64,000 bases of DNA, from NCBI RefSeq assembly GCF_001553115.1, contig NZ_KQ960182.1:1-64000 (forward strand), read 5' to 3'. The notes beneath the pieces were generated by a model. It was not told the DNA's origin and ran no database searches. It saw only the letters and a list, made by a program, of their open reading frames with translations. The DNA is from Aedoeadaptatus coxii (GTDB lineage: Bacteria > Bacillota > Clostridia > Tissierellales > Peptoniphilaceae). The translations under genes and the position numbers were made by a program. Positions 7,931-17,172 of this stretch are shown in pieces (within the stretch, counting starts at the first letter, position 1; each line of letters begins with the position of its first letter).

Positions 7931-8324
7931 GTTATCCCATAAAAATTCGAATTGGTGGATTCAGATGGCCAATCTGTTTTTAAAAGTGGGGGAAAGTTTT
8001 ATGCCGAAGATGACGAAGATGATATACCACGACCGATCAATCCGTTTGCGTTACAAAGGGGAAGGATCATGAAGTTACTTTTTCAGGCTTACTCAGCACT
8101 GAAATGATCGACCATTTGAATCAAATTACAAGCCGGAACTTTGCCATGACATAGATTCCTATTGTCCTTTCAACATTCTGGAAATCGGAGAAAAATTTTG
8201 TAGTGTGCATTATGTAAGGGAACTTTACCTTACCAATTTAACGCCTGACGAACGAGGTGAAGTTGAACAAATACTTCTGCCCCTATTTCAATTCCTAAAA
8301 ATCGATAGGTTTAAATTTGAATGA
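7931..8324 (+). pseudogene. Frameshifted gene remnant of unknown family
   Basis: No intact gene lies between the sigma remnant and yraN. Stretches that look coding switch frame: one frame reads GKFYAEDDEDDIPRPINPFA near 7995-8055, and another reads ILEIGEKFCSVHYVREL from about 8178 to the stop at 8322. Stops at several points interrupt each frame. The family is not recognised. It is probably a chromosomal gene damaged during insertion or loss of the mobile element. Confidence 0.4.
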
Positions 8325-8401
8325 AATAGTAAAAGAGCAGTAAAATAAAGAGCCTCTACGAGAAAAGTGAGAATTTTAATATGAGATGAAACGGTTTTAT
8401 A

Positions 8402-8430
8402 TTGTAAATTACCCTTCATTATTATATATT
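8402..8430 (+). promoter_or_regulatory. Candidate promoter of the yraN operon
   Basis: TTGTAA (8402-8407) and TATATT (8425-8430) are 17 bases apart, 27 bases before the yraN start. It would drive yraN-comM-dprA-topA and possibly the pilus genes. Confidence 0.45.
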
Positions 8431-8456
8431 GAAATAGAAAACACGGAGGAGGCGCT

Positions 8457-8816
8457 ATGAATCTCGGACAAGTTGGCGAGGAGTTGGCTGTTCGCTTTTT
8501 AAAGGAGCGGGGCCACGAAATAGTGGAGCGAAATTTTCGTTTTGCCCATGGTGAAATCGATATCATTAGCTTTCATAAAGGCGTATTGATTTTTACGGAA
8601 GTCAAGACCCGCAGAAGTGAGCGTTATGGGCGACCTATGGAGGCGGTGGACAGTTTTAAGCGTCGGCAAATTTTTACGACGGCGGAATATTTTCTTTCCA
8701 CTCAATCCATTCGCTATCATTCGACTCGCTTTGATGTAATCGAAGTGTTTATCGGAGAGCAATCCATGATTCATTACATAAAAAATGCTTTTAACGGGAA
8801 CGATTTGGAGGCGTGA
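8457..8816 (+). CDS. yraN: YraN/UPF0102 family endonuclease-like protein
   Basis: 119 residues, normal for UPF0102. The restriction-endonuclease-like core is visible: GEIDIIS near residues 33-39 and FTEVKTRR near 47-54, giving the D-(x)n-E-x-K pattern. The exact cellular role is unsettled; members lie near rnhB, comM and dprA and are thought to act in DNA processing. A GGAGGAG site precedes the ATG, and the stop overlaps the upstream region of the comM-like gene, whose ATG follows after one base. Confidence 0.9.
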   Translation: MNLGQVGEELAVRFLKERGHEIVERNFRFAHGEIDIISFHKGVLIFTEVKTRRSERYGRPMEAVDSFKRRQIFTTAEYFLSTQSIRYHSTRFDVIEVFIGEQSMIHYIKNAFNGNDLEA

Positions 8817-8817
8817 G

Positions 8818-10344
8818 ATGTATGCAAGAGTAAAAACATGCAGCCTTGAGGGACTTGAGGGCTTTGTCGTCGAGGTGGAATGCGATTTAGGTCGCGGACT
8901 GCCGCGTTTTTTAATGGTAGGCCTGCCCGACGCGCAAATTCGTGAATCCGGCGAACGCGTACATTCCGCTATTAAAAACATCGGCATGCCCTACCCGCAA
9001 CAAAAGATTACGGTTAATTTAGCGCCTGCCAACCGCCGCAAAGACGGCTCCCAAATGGATCTCGCCATCGCCATTTCCGTTTTATCGGCTCAGGGACTTT
9101 GCGATCCGGAGCTTGTGGAACAGTACATATTTTTAGGCGAACTGCAATTAAACGGCGAGGTATCCGGGATTCGAGGTGCTTTACCTATGGTGGCGTCTCT
9201 ACGGGAATTGGGTTATAAAAAATTCATCGTTCCTAAGGAAAATGAAAAAGAAACGGCAGTTATTGAGGATGTATCTATTTATTCTGCGTCAAATTTAAGG
9301 GAAGTCGTCGACCAGTTAAATGGGGAAGGATCTATCACTCCTGCACAAGCTCCTGAGCCTGATGAAGAGGATCGTCTCTATACTTTGGATTTCTCAGATA
9401 TTAAAGGACAAAGCGGCTTAAAGCGTGCTATGGAAGTGGCGGCGGCAGGAGGTCACAATCTCTTAATGATCGGTCCGCCGGGAAGCGGGAAGAGTATGAG
9501 CGCCAAAAGGCTTCCCACCATTTTGCCGCGAATGGCATTTGACGAGGCGGTGGAAGTGACGAAAATCTATTCGGTATCCGGGGAATTGACATCCAGCGGC
9601 CTTATGACCGAGCGACCTTTCCGCGCACCGCACCATACGGCGTCGGGGGTGTCTTTAATCGGCGGTGGTCGCATACCGAAACCCGGCGAAATATCCTTAG
9701 CCCATCGCGGCGTCTTATTTCTCGACGAACTTCCCGAATTCCAAAGTAAAGTTCTCGAAGTTTTACGGCAACCGATGGAGGACGGTGCCATTCACATTTC
9801 ACGGGCTCAGGCAAGGCTAAAATTCCCCGCAGATTTCCAGCTGGTGGCGAGTATGAATCCGTGTCCCTGTGGTTATTACCAAGATCCTCATCACGAGTGC
9901 AGTTGTAGTATGCAGCAGATAAAAAAATACTTGGGAAAAATTTCCCATCCTCTCTTGGATCGCATCGATTTACAGGTGGAAGTCAAGCCTGTCAATTACG
10001 ACGATATGAAGACTATGGAAAAGGGCGAAACATCGGAAGTGGTACGGGAACGTGTTGAAAAAGCCCGCGCTCTCCAGAGAGAGCGATTTAACGGCACCGC
10101 TATTCGTACCAATGCGGATATTCCCGAAAATTTAATCGATCAATATTGTAAGCTTAAGGAATCGTCGCAGAAGCTGTTGGATATGGCGTATAAGAAATAT
10201 AAATTCAGCGGACGTTCCATTCATAAAATATTAAAAGTGGCCCGTACGGTAGCAGACCTTCGCGGAGAAGAAGATATAAGCGATGAAGATGTATTGGAGG
10301 CCATTCGCTATAAAACCGTGGAGGGAAAATATTGGTCGGAATAA
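8818..10344 (+). CDS. comM: ComM/YifB family AAA+ ATPase (Mg-chelatase-like)
   Basis: 508 residues from the ATG at 8818, chosen because GGAGG stands 7 bases before it and family members begin MYARVKT-like; an upstream in-frame start at 8785 would overlap yraN. A Lon-type fold-like amino domain (1-170) precedes the AAA+ Mg-chelatase domain with Walker A GPPGSGKS near residue 219, Walker B VLFLDELPEF and a cysteine-rich segment PCPCGYY...CSC near 347. ComM is a helicase that promotes branch migration during natural transformation, which fits the adjacent dprA. Confidence 0.92.
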   Translation: MYARVKTCSLEGLEGFVVEVECDLGRGLPRFLMVGLPDAQIRESGERVHSAIKNIGMPYPQQKITVNLAPANRRKDGSQMDLAIAISVLSAQGLCDPELVEQYIFLGELQLNGEVSGIRGALPMVASLRELGYKKFIVPKENEKETAVIEDVSIYSASNLREVVDQLNGEGSITPAQAPEPDEEDRLYTLDFSDIKGQSGLKRAMEVAAAGGHNLLMIGPPGSGKSMSAKRLPTILPRMAFDEAVEVTKIYSVSGELTSSGLMTERPFRAPHHTASGVSLIGGGRIPKPGEISLAHRGVLFLDELPEFQSKVLEVLRQPMEDGAIHISRAQARLKFPADFQLVASMNPCPCGYYQDPHHECSCSMQQIKKYLGKISHPLLDRIDLQVEVKPVNYDDMKTMEKGETSEVVRERVEKARALQRERFNGTAIRTNADIPENLIDQYCKLKESSQKLLDMAYKKYKFSGRSIHKILKVARTVADLRGEEDISDEDVLEAIRYKTVEGKYWSE

Positions 10345-11408
10345 GTGAAACCCTTAGAAAACTTTTTATTCGATTATCCCTCGCCGGCATGGCCTGCGAT
10401 GAGCTTTTACAAGTTTACGGATTGCTTGCCGAAGACGAGCAGCTTTCTTTCGACGATCGAATCGATTTCAGTAAGCTAGGCCCCTTGAAAGAACGGGTGG
10501 AGTATTATCTGGCACAAGACATTCAAAGGCGAAAAGAGTTTATCGAAAATCACTGCATTTATGTTCTGGTCGTAGGCGACGATTTTTATCCTGAAAAACT
10601 CGCCCTTACGCCGAATCCTCCGGTGGTCATGTACGCTATCGGGAATATCGAGTTGATGGCGCGCCCTGCACTTTCGGTAGTAGGAGCCCGTAAACACACG
10701 CCTTACGGTCAGAAGATGTGCAAAAAGTTTGTCGGGCCTTTGGCGGAGCGAGGGCTCGTTATCGTCAGCGGTTTAGCCCTCGGAATTGACAAGCTTGCCC
10801 ATATTGAAGCGTTGGACGCCGACGGCGACACCATTGCCGTTTTAGGAAACGGTATCGGGGAGTGTTTTCCGAAGAGTAATCGGAGCGTCTATGAACGTAT
10901 TTTAAAAAAGGGTCTCGTTTTAAGCGAATATCCGCCCTTTACGCCGCCGAAGCCTTTCCGTTATCCTGAGAGAAACCGAATTATTTCCGCTCTCGGCGAC
11001 GGTACATTAGTAGTAGAGGCAAAGGAACGGAGCGGTTCTCTCATTACCGCTCGTCTTTCGGCGGAATACGGGAAAGAGGTGTTCGCCATTTGCGGTAATT
11101 TGGATTCTATCTACAGCAGAGGATGCAATCGCCTCATTTTAGACGGTGCGCAAATGGTATTGGATGTGGATGATATTGCCGAGGATCCCGTATTTAATTT
11201 AAAAGAAGAGAAAAAAACAGTGGATTTATCACAACTCTCTTTGGAAGAAAAAAGATTGTATGATAGTATAAAGAACGGCAATCAAACGACTGAATCACTT
11301 GCAGTCGATCTCGGGTGGGATATGACCGAGATATTAGCTCGTTTAACCATGTTGGAATTAAAGAATTATATAACAGGTGTCGATAGTCAAAGCATTGAAC
11401 TTTTATAA
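10332..11408 (+). CDS. dprA: DNA processing protein DprA
   Basis: 358 residues starting at TTG (10332), placed 6 bases after GGAGGG and overlapping comM by 13 bases. A helical amino domain leads to the Rossmann-like fold with the DprA signature SGLALGIDKLAHIEAL, GNGIGECFPKSN and a nucleotide/ssDNA loop around ERSGSLITARL. The last 60 residues form a winged helix (TESLAVDLGWDMTEILARL). DprA binds incoming single-stranded DNA and loads RecA in transformation; it is also common in species not known to be competent. Confidence 0.95.
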   Translation: MVGISETLRKLFIRLSLAGMACDELLQVYGLLAEDEQLSFDDRIDFSKLGPLKERVEYYLAQDIQRRKEFIENHCIYVLVVGDDFYPEKLALTPNPPVVMYAIGNIELMARPALSVVGARKHTPYGQKMCKKFVGPLAERGLVIVSGLALGIDKLAHIEALDADGDTIAVLGNGIGECFPKSNRSVYERILKKGLVLSEYPPFTPPKPFRYPERNRIISALGDGTLVVEAKERSGSLITARLSAEYGKEVFAICGNLDSIYSRGCNRLILDGAQMVLDVDDIAEDPVFNLKEEKKTVDLSQLSLEEKRLYDSIKNGNQTTESLAVDLGWDMTEILARLTMLELKNYITGVDSQSIELL

Positions 11409-11431
11409 GAGTTCGAGGAAGAGGGATTTTT

Positions 11432-13522
11432 TTGGCAAGAAATTTAATCATTGTGGAGTCGCCTACGAAGGCGAAAACCATTCGGAAAATGGCCGGAAGC
11501 CATTATAAAGTTGTGGCCACTGTAGGCCATATTCGCGATCTACCGAAATCGAAACTCGGGATCGATACGGAACACGATTATGAACCGAAGTATATTAACA
11601 TTCGGGGAAAAGGGCCGGTTATAAAAGAATTAAAAAACGAAGCAAAAAAAGCTAGCAAAGTATTGCTCGCGACCGACCCGGATAGAGAGGGAGAAGCCAT
11701 TAGCTGGCACTTGACCCATATTCTAGATCTCGATCCCAAAGACAATGTGCGCATTTCATTTAATGAAATTACGAAGGATGCGGTTAAAAACGGCATAAAA
11801 AACCCGCGGCCCATCGACATGGAACTTGTCGATGCGCAACAGGCTCGCCGTATTTTAGATCGTCTCGTCGGTTATAAAATCAGTCCGTTGTTATGGAAAA
11901 AAGTAAAATCCGGTTTAAGTGCCGGCCGCGTGCAATCGGTAGTTTTAAAAATCATTTGCGACAGGGAAGAGCAGATCAGTGAATTTGAGCCGTCCGAATA
12001 TTGGACGATTATGGCGAAGCTTTTAAAGAATCGCAAACATATAGAAGCAAAATACGCCGGCCGTTTAAAAGGCGGACGCGTGGAATCAGTACCTTTGGCG
12101 ACAAAACAAGATGCCGACGATGTCTTAAAACGAATGGACAAGGAAAAATTCATCGTTCACGACATCCAAAAAGGCACGCGCACACGTCGCACGTTGCCGC
12201 CCTTTACCACCTCCACCATGCAGCAGGAAGCAAACAAGCGGTTGAATTTTTCCACGCGAAAGACCATGCAAGTGGCGCAAAGACTTTATGAAGGTATTAC
12301 CGTACCGGGCGAAGGATCCGTCGGTTTAATCACGTATATGCGTACGGATTCGACGCGCATCGCCGAACAAGCTGTGGCAAAGACAAAATCATATATTTTA
12401 TCAACCTACGGGAAAGAGTACTCCAAGCCCTCGACCTGGTCGAAGAAAAAGGAAAACACACAAGATGCCCACGAATGTATTCGTCCAACCGATGTTTTGC
12501 GTACGCCTTTTGAATTGAAGGACAGTTTGGGAAAAGATGAGTATAAACTGTACCAACTCATTTGGTCTCGTTTTGTAGCGTCTCAAATGACGGGGGCAGA
12601 ATATGCGACGCAAAAAGTAAAACTGCTCAGCAACGAAGAGCTCTTTCAATTAAACGGCAATACTTTGGTATTCGACGGTTTTCTACGTGTTCTTTCCTCC
12701 AAGGATCAACAGGATAAGGAAATTCCGGCGCTGGAAAAGGGCGAATCTCTAAAAGTTAAAGAAATTTTGCCGGAGCAACATTATACGCAACCGCCTGCTC
12801 GCTATAATGAAGCGTCGCTGATTAAGTTATTGGAAGAACTTGGAATCGGTCGCCCCAGTACCTATGCACCGATTATTAATACGCTTCTCGCTCGCTACTA
12901 TGTGGTAATTGAGGAAAAACGATTTGTACCGACAGAATTAGGGGAGACGGTCAACGGTTTGTTGACAGAATATTTCCCCATGTTTGTCGATGAAGAATTT
13001 ACAGCCAATATGGAGCACAGTTTAGACTCGGTGGCCGACGGCGAGTTAACCTGGCAAAAAGCAGTGGACCCCGTCTATAAAAAACTCGTGGGCTATTTAG
13101 ATCAAGCGGAAAAAGAAATCGAGAAGGTTGAAATTCGCGACGAGCCCACCGATGTGATCTGCGATAAATGCGGACGCAATATGGTGATAAAAATGGGTCG
13201 CTACGGAAAATTCCTCGCTTGTCCGGGATTTCCCGATTGCCGCAACACCAAGGCTTTGGTGGAAACCATCGGCGTCAAGTGCCCTAAATGTGGGAAAGGC
13301 GAAGTCGTCATTAAGCGAAGTAAAAAAGGCCGCAAGTTTTTCGGATGCGATCAGTATCCTACCTGCGACTTTGTGTCGTGGGATCAGCCCATTGAGGAAA
13401 AATGTCCGAAATGCGGCGACGTGCTTACGGTAAAACAAACGCGCAAAGGTAAACGCATTAAATGCCATAATACGGAATGTGATTATGTCAGATGGGAGAG
13501 CGGGGAGAATGAAGAGAAATGA
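11432..13522 (+). CDS. topA: DNA topoisomerase I
   Basis: 696 residues from a TTG behind GAGGAAGAGGGA. The Toprim domain occupies 1-110 with the acidic metal site ATDPDREGEAISWH. The catalytic tyrosine is in ITYMRTDSTRIA near residue 304. Three four-cysteine zinc fingers close the protein (about 576-602, 624-650 and 662-690), as in typical type IA enzymes that relax negative supercoils. It follows dprA by 23 bases, the usual Firmicutes order. Here the expected downstream codY/hslVU neighbours are replaced by pilus genes. Confidence 0.97.
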   Translation: MARNLIIVESPTKAKTIRKMAGSHYKVVATVGHIRDLPKSKLGIDTEHDYEPKYINIRGKGPVIKELKNEAKKASKVLLATDPDREGEAISWHLTHILDLDPKDNVRISFNEITKDAVKNGIKNPRPIDMELVDAQQARRILDRLVGYKISPLLWKKVKSGLSAGRVQSVVLKIICDREEQISEFEPSEYWTIMAKLLKNRKHIEAKYAGRLKGGRVESVPLATKQDADDVLKRMDKEKFIVHDIQKGTRTRRTLPPFTTSTMQQEANKRLNFSTRKTMQVAQRLYEGITVPGEGSVGLITYMRTDSTRIAEQAVAKTKSYILSTYGKEYSKPSTWSKKKENTQDAHECIRPTDVLRTPFELKDSLGKDEYKLYQLIWSRFVASQMTGAEYATQKVKLLSNEELFQLNGNTLVFDGFLRVLSSKDQQDKEIPALEKGESLKVKEILPEQHYTQPPARYNEASLIKLLEELGIGRPSTYAPIINTLLARYYVVIEEKRFVPTELGETVNGLLTEYFPMFVDEEFTANMEHSLDSVADGELTWQKAVDPVYKKLVGYLDQAEKEIEKVEIRDEPTDVICDKCGRNMVIKMGRYGKFLACPGFPDCRNTKALVETIGVKCPKCGKGEVVIKRSKKGRKFFGCDQYPTCDFVSWDQPIEEKCPKCGDVLTVKQTRKGKRIKCHNTECDYVRWESGENEEK

Positions 13523-14846
13523 TGGTATTGGCTTAGCATCAAAATTCGGAATCGAGTTTCTCGGTGAAAAGAATAATCTCGCTTATTTTCGCGGAGATGC
13601 CATTTCCGCTGAAATCCGTGACGATTTAAAGGATGCCCTCGGAAGAGACGTCGTCATCCTTAAATCGTCGGAAGTAAATCCATTAGAACTTAAAACGAAC
13701 CGCTCGAAATCTTCTCTCGGTGCGGTCGCTTTAAGTGAGCAAATTTTAAGAGACGGCATTTTAAAGTGCTGTTCCGATGTGCATATCGAACCTGCCGATG
13801 GTCATTGGCGGGTTCGTATGCGTCGGAACGGTACTTTATTTTTATATGGGGAATACGACGACGACAAGTATTCCGAGTTGGTTACCCGTATTAAAATTAT
13901 GAGTGAAATGGACATCGGCGAGCGCCGCCGTCCGCAAGACGGCAGGTTTACTGAAACAGTCGAGGGTAAACAAGTGGATGTTCGCGTGTCGGCGATTCCC
14001 GTAAAGGGAAGGGAAAAGCTCGTGTTGCGTTTGCTGGATCGGGAAGGCCTCGACTACACGCCGCAGGGTATCGGTTTAAGAGGGGAACAATTGGAAGACG
14101 TATTAAAACTTTTGCGCCAGCCACAAGGTCTTGTCTTGATTTGCGGGCCGACGGGAAGCGGAAAGACCTCCACGCTTTATACTTTTTTACAACTTTTAAA
14201 TAAGGTGGAGCGAAATATATTGACCATTGAAGATCCCGTAGAATACGCCATCGACGGCATTAATCAAATGCAGGTTAATCAAAAGGCGAATATAACCTTT
14301 ACCACCGGTTTGGAATCCATGCTCCGTCAAGATCCCGAGGTTATGATGGTGGGCGAAATCCGCTCAAAAGAGACGGCAGAAATCGCCTTGCGCTCTTCCA
14401 TTACAGGTCATTTAATTTTTTCCACTCTCCACACTACAGATTCTCCCTCGGCCATGATTCGCCTAATGGATATGGGTGTAGAGCCCTATATGCTTTCTGC
14501 CGGCGTTATCGGCGTTATTTCCCAACGATTGGTACGCACGCTTTGTCCGAAATGCAAACGGCAAGTGGAAACTCACGATGATTATTTCGACATTCACGGC
14601 GACACCTTCGAGCCGGTAGGTTGTCCCCACTGCGATAGCGGATACATTGGGCGCGAGGCTGTTTTTGAATTACTGATCCTTTCGGAGACTGTTCGTAGTC
14701 TTATTAAACCGGGCGTAACATTGGATGCGCTTCGTAGCGAGGCAATGAAAGAGGGGATGGTAAGCTTGAGAGAATCACTTCGCAAAAAAATAATCGACGG
14801 AACCACCGGCATGGAAGAAGCTTATCGAACCATTATGACCTTGTAG
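13509..14846 (+). CDS. pilB: Type IV pilus/competence assembly ATPase (PilB/GspE/ComGA type)
   Basis: 445 residues from the ATG at 13509, which overlaps topA by 14 bases; GTG at 13479 and ATG at 13485 are longer alternatives. Motifs of secretion ATPases appear in order: DVHIEPAD, Walker A GPTGSGKTSTLY near residue 214, Asp box ILTIEDPVEY, Walker B MMVGEIRS, His box and the four-cysteine zinc site CPKCKRQ...CPHC. The short amino-terminal region resembles ComGA more than PilB. It powers pilin polymerisation from the cytoplasmic face. First gene of a five-gene pilus set. Confidence 0.92.
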   Translation: MKRNDGIGLASKFGIEFLGEKNNLAYFRGDAISAEIRDDLKDALGRDVVILKSSEVNPLELKTNRSKSSLGAVALSEQILRDGILKCCSDVHIEPADGHWRVRMRRNGTLFLYGEYDDDKYSELVTRIKIMSEMDIGERRRPQDGRFTETVEGKQVDVRVSAIPVKGREKLVLRLLDREGLDYTPQGIGLRGEQLEDVLKLLRQPQGLVLICGPTGSGKTSTLYTFLQLLNKVERNILTIEDPVEYAIDGINQMQVNQKANITFTTGLESMLRQDPEVMMVGEIRSKETAEIALRSSITGHLIFSTLHTTDSPSAMIRLMDMGVEPYMLSAGVIGVISQRLVRTLCPKCKRQVETHDDYFDIHGDTFEPVGCPHCDSGYIGREAVFELLILSETVRSLIKPGVTLDALRSEAMKEGMVSLRESLRKKIIDGTTGMEEAYRTIMTL

Positions 14847-14853
14847 GTGTGTT

Positions 14854-16041
14854 ATGAAGTTTACATATAAAGCAATTAATTCAAATGCCGTCCTCGTCGC
14901 CGGTGAAATTCAGGCGGATTCTGTAAGGGACGCGGAAGAAAAACTTCGGCGAGAGAATCTGAAAATCGTAAACCTTCAAAGGGAAAAGCATCGATTGAAA
15001 TTAAGTGTTCAACGTCGCTTGTCTGCCGAGCGTTTATCGATTCTATTTTCGCAAATGAGTTTAATGCTATCCGGCGGATTGGGCATTGCCACGGTTTTAA
15101 AATTGATCGAAAAAAACGCCAAGTCCTACGAGAAAAAGATCATCGGTGAACTGGCAGCTTATTTAGAAAGCGGAAAGCTTTTATCGGAAGCCGTTCTTTT
15201 AACCGGTGCCTTTCCCCCTTACGTCTCCGGCATGATTAAAAGCGGAGAATCGGCAGGTCGCTTGTCCACTGTTTTTGACGAGCTCGCCGTCTTTTTTCAA
15301 GAAGAACACGCCATGAAACAGAAAATGCTCAATGCTCTGGCGTATCCCGTGATCCTCATGATCACATCGGTGGTCGTTTTAAACATCGTACTTCAAACGG
15401 TGTTGCCCGTCTTTACGGAAGTATTTTCAAATGATCACGCCCAGTTGCCTGCCACTACGCGATTATTGATCGCCATCTCCGAACATCTTAATCGCTTCGG
15501 AAGTGTGTATCTCCTTATTTTTTCATTCGCTGTTTTGCTCTTTATCTTTTTAAAAAATTACGGCAAGACGAAAAAATCCGTGGAAAAGATGTTATATCAT
15601 CTGCCGCCGCTGAAGCCTTTTTATAAAGATCTCTTCGAGCTGAGATTTTTACGAACGATGAAGATGCAAATCGACAATGGCGTCGATATGTTGCAGATTT
15701 TAGAAAACGGCGAAGCGTCTGAAACGAATAGCTATAAAGGGGATCGCCTTCAAGAGGTAAAAAAACATTTAATTCGCGGCGACAATCTTTCCCTCGCCAT
15801 GGAAAAATCGAATTTGTTTAAAAAGGAAATTTGCACGTATATTTCCTTAGGGGAAGAATCATCCGCTCTTTCAGATATGCTCGCCATTGCCATTCAAATG
15901 GAAGATTACCGACAGAAAAATCGAGCGGAACGGATTGCCGTTTACATCGAGCCGGCACTTATCATTTTCATGGCGCTCATTGTAGGTTTTATTATTTTTT
16001 CAATCGCCATTCCCATGTTCGACATGGTCAATCATTTTTAG
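14854..16041 (+). CDS. pilC: Pilus assembly platform protein (PilC/GspF/ComGB type)
   Basis: 395 residues with the family start (FTYKAINSNAVLVAGEIQAD) and two GspF repeats, each with a conserved helical bundle (LFSQMSLMLSGGLGIATVL; ELRFLRTMKMQIDNGVDML). Three membrane segments are visible near residues 165-190, 215-235 and 365-390. The protein anchors the assembly ATPase to the membrane and passes pilins into the growing fibre. It begins 7 bases after the ATPase gene and ends 9 bases before the pilin gene. Confidence 0.93.
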   Translation: MKFTYKAINSNAVLVAGEIQADSVRDAEEKLRRENLKIVNLQREKHRLKLSVQRRLSAERLSILFSQMSLMLSGGLGIATVLKLIEKNAKSYEKKIIGELAAYLESGKLLSEAVLLTGAFPPYVSGMIKSGESAGRLSTVFDELAVFFQEEHAMKQKMLNALAYPVILMITSVVVLNIVLQTVLPVFTEVFSNDHAQLPATTRLLIAISEHLNRFGSVYLLIFSFAVLLFIFLKNYGKTKKSVEKMLYHLPPLKPFYKDLFELRFLRTMKMQIDNGVDMLQILENGEASETNSYKGDRLQEVKKHLIRGDNLSLAMEKSNLFKKEICTYISLGEESSALSDMLAIAIQMEDYRQKNRAERIAVYIEPALIIFMALIVGFIIFSIAIPMFDMVNHF

Positions 16042-16050
16042 GAGGTTATG

Positions 16051-16416
16051 ATGAAGAAAAAAGGTTTTACTCTTATTGAGCTTATTATCGTTATTGCAAT
16101 TCTCGCGTTACTTATCGCCATTGCCATTCCGAAGTATCAACAATCGAATTTAAGCGCTCAGGCGACGACCCATAATGCCAATGTGCGAGCCATTAAAAAC
16201 GCCGCTATCCTCTATTCTGTAGATAATCCCGATACGACATCGATCCCCATGAATAAGCTTCAACCATATCTCGAATCGAAAAAATTGCCGAAACCCGCCA
16301 AAGCATTGGGAAAAGGGGAATTTTCAGTAACACTTCAAGACGGTCAAGTCATCGTACATCCCGGCCCCGTAAAGGTTCAAGATAAAAAGCTGGTCGAAGA
16401 TAACGATCAACAATGA
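16051..16416 (+). CDS. Type IV pilin-like protein (ComGC/PilA type)
   Basis: 121 residues. The prepilin leader is short (MKKKG) with cleavage expected before FTLIE, followed by a hydrophobic helix LIIVIAILALLIAIAIPKY. The glutamate at mature position 5 is present. The globular part is small (about 85 residues) and lacks cysteines. I chose the second of two adjacent ATGs because it stands 5 bases from GGAGG. It is the only pilin in this cluster, so minor pilins must lie elsewhere or be dispensable. The prepilin peptidase overlaps its stop codon. Confidence 0.93.
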   Translation: MKKKGFTLIELIIVIAILALLIAIAIPKYQQSNLSAQATTHNANVRAIKNAAILYSVDNPDTTSIPMNKLQPYLESKKLPKPAKALGKGEFSVTLQDGQVIVHPGPVKVQDKKLVEDNDQQ

Positions 16417-17114
16417 TCATCGCACTTTTAGCTTTTTTCACAGGAGCATCCATCAGTTCGTTTTTTAATGTGGTGATCGAGCGGAGAGAAAAGAAAGCGG
16501 ATTGGATCTTTGACCGCAGCCGATGCGATCATTGTGGAAAGATTATTCCGTGGCAGTATTTAATCCCCGTGGTGGGCTACTTTCTTTCGAAAAAGTCTTG
16601 CACTTGCGGAGAAAAAATCTCTCCGCTTCATCCCGTAACGGAAAGCTTCGGCGGAATGATTGCGATTCTCGTGCTTTTCATTATTCAGGAAAGGGAAGTC
16701 GACGGCTTGGTGTTTAGCTTTCTAATGGCGTATTTCCTACTCGTCGCTTTGGAAGATATAAAATACAAGGAAGTCTACACCTTGGAACTTTTTCTATGTG
16801 CCGTTTTTCTGGGCATTTACAAAGTTATAGGCGAACCTCTTTACTTCTTATGCGGCGGCTTTCTCTTTATATTACTCGGCGCGATTTATCTATTATTTCC
16901 AAAAGGGTTCGGAGAAGGGGATATTTATTTCGGCTCGTTGTTGGCCCTTTTATTGCCGAGTATTTGGAGCAGTTATCTTTACTTTACCGCGAGTTTCGTG
17001 TTGGCGGCCGTTGTAGGTCTGGCATTAAAATGGAAAGGGGAAAGTGTACGTCACCTACCAATGTTTCCGTTTTTTCTGACGGGCTTTTTAACAGTTTATC
17101 TTTTTTTCGGATAA
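16413..17114 (+). CDS. pilD: Prepilin peptidase (PilD/ComC type)
   Basis: 233 residues, an ATGA overlap with the pilin gene. The amino-terminal cytosolic insertion with zinc-type cysteines (CDHCGKII and SCTCGEKI) is typical of dual-function leader peptidases/methylases. The two catalytic aspartates are in LEDIKYKEVY near residue 113 and FGEGDIYFG near 168. Multiple membrane helices fill the rest. The enzyme removes the short pilin leader and methylates the new amino terminus. Confidence 0.95.
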   Translation: MIIALLAFFTGASISSFFNVVIERREKKADWIFDRSRCDHCGKIIPWQYLIPVVGYFLSKKSCTCGEKISPLHPVTESFGGMIAILVLFIIQEREVDGLVFSFLMAYFLLVALEDIKYKEVYTLELFLCAVFLGIYKVIGEPLYFLCGGFLFILLGAIYLLFPKGFGEGDIYFGSLLALLLPSIWSSYLYFTASFVLAAVVGLALKWKGESVRHLPMFPFFLTGFLTVYLFFG

Positions 17115-17172
17115 TCTTTCGGTATCATAAAATTTTCAAATCCATAGGTTATAATATAATCAGGAGGATGGG

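Noticed and set aside
8499-8987. 162-residue open frame on the minus strand across yraN and the comM start
   Set aside because: It is antisense to two well-supported genes, has no ribosome binding site and no recognisable motif.
17150-17155. TATAAT before the PilM-PilN gene as a promoter
   Set aside because: No -35 stands at a suitable distance, so I did not list it as a separate promoter.
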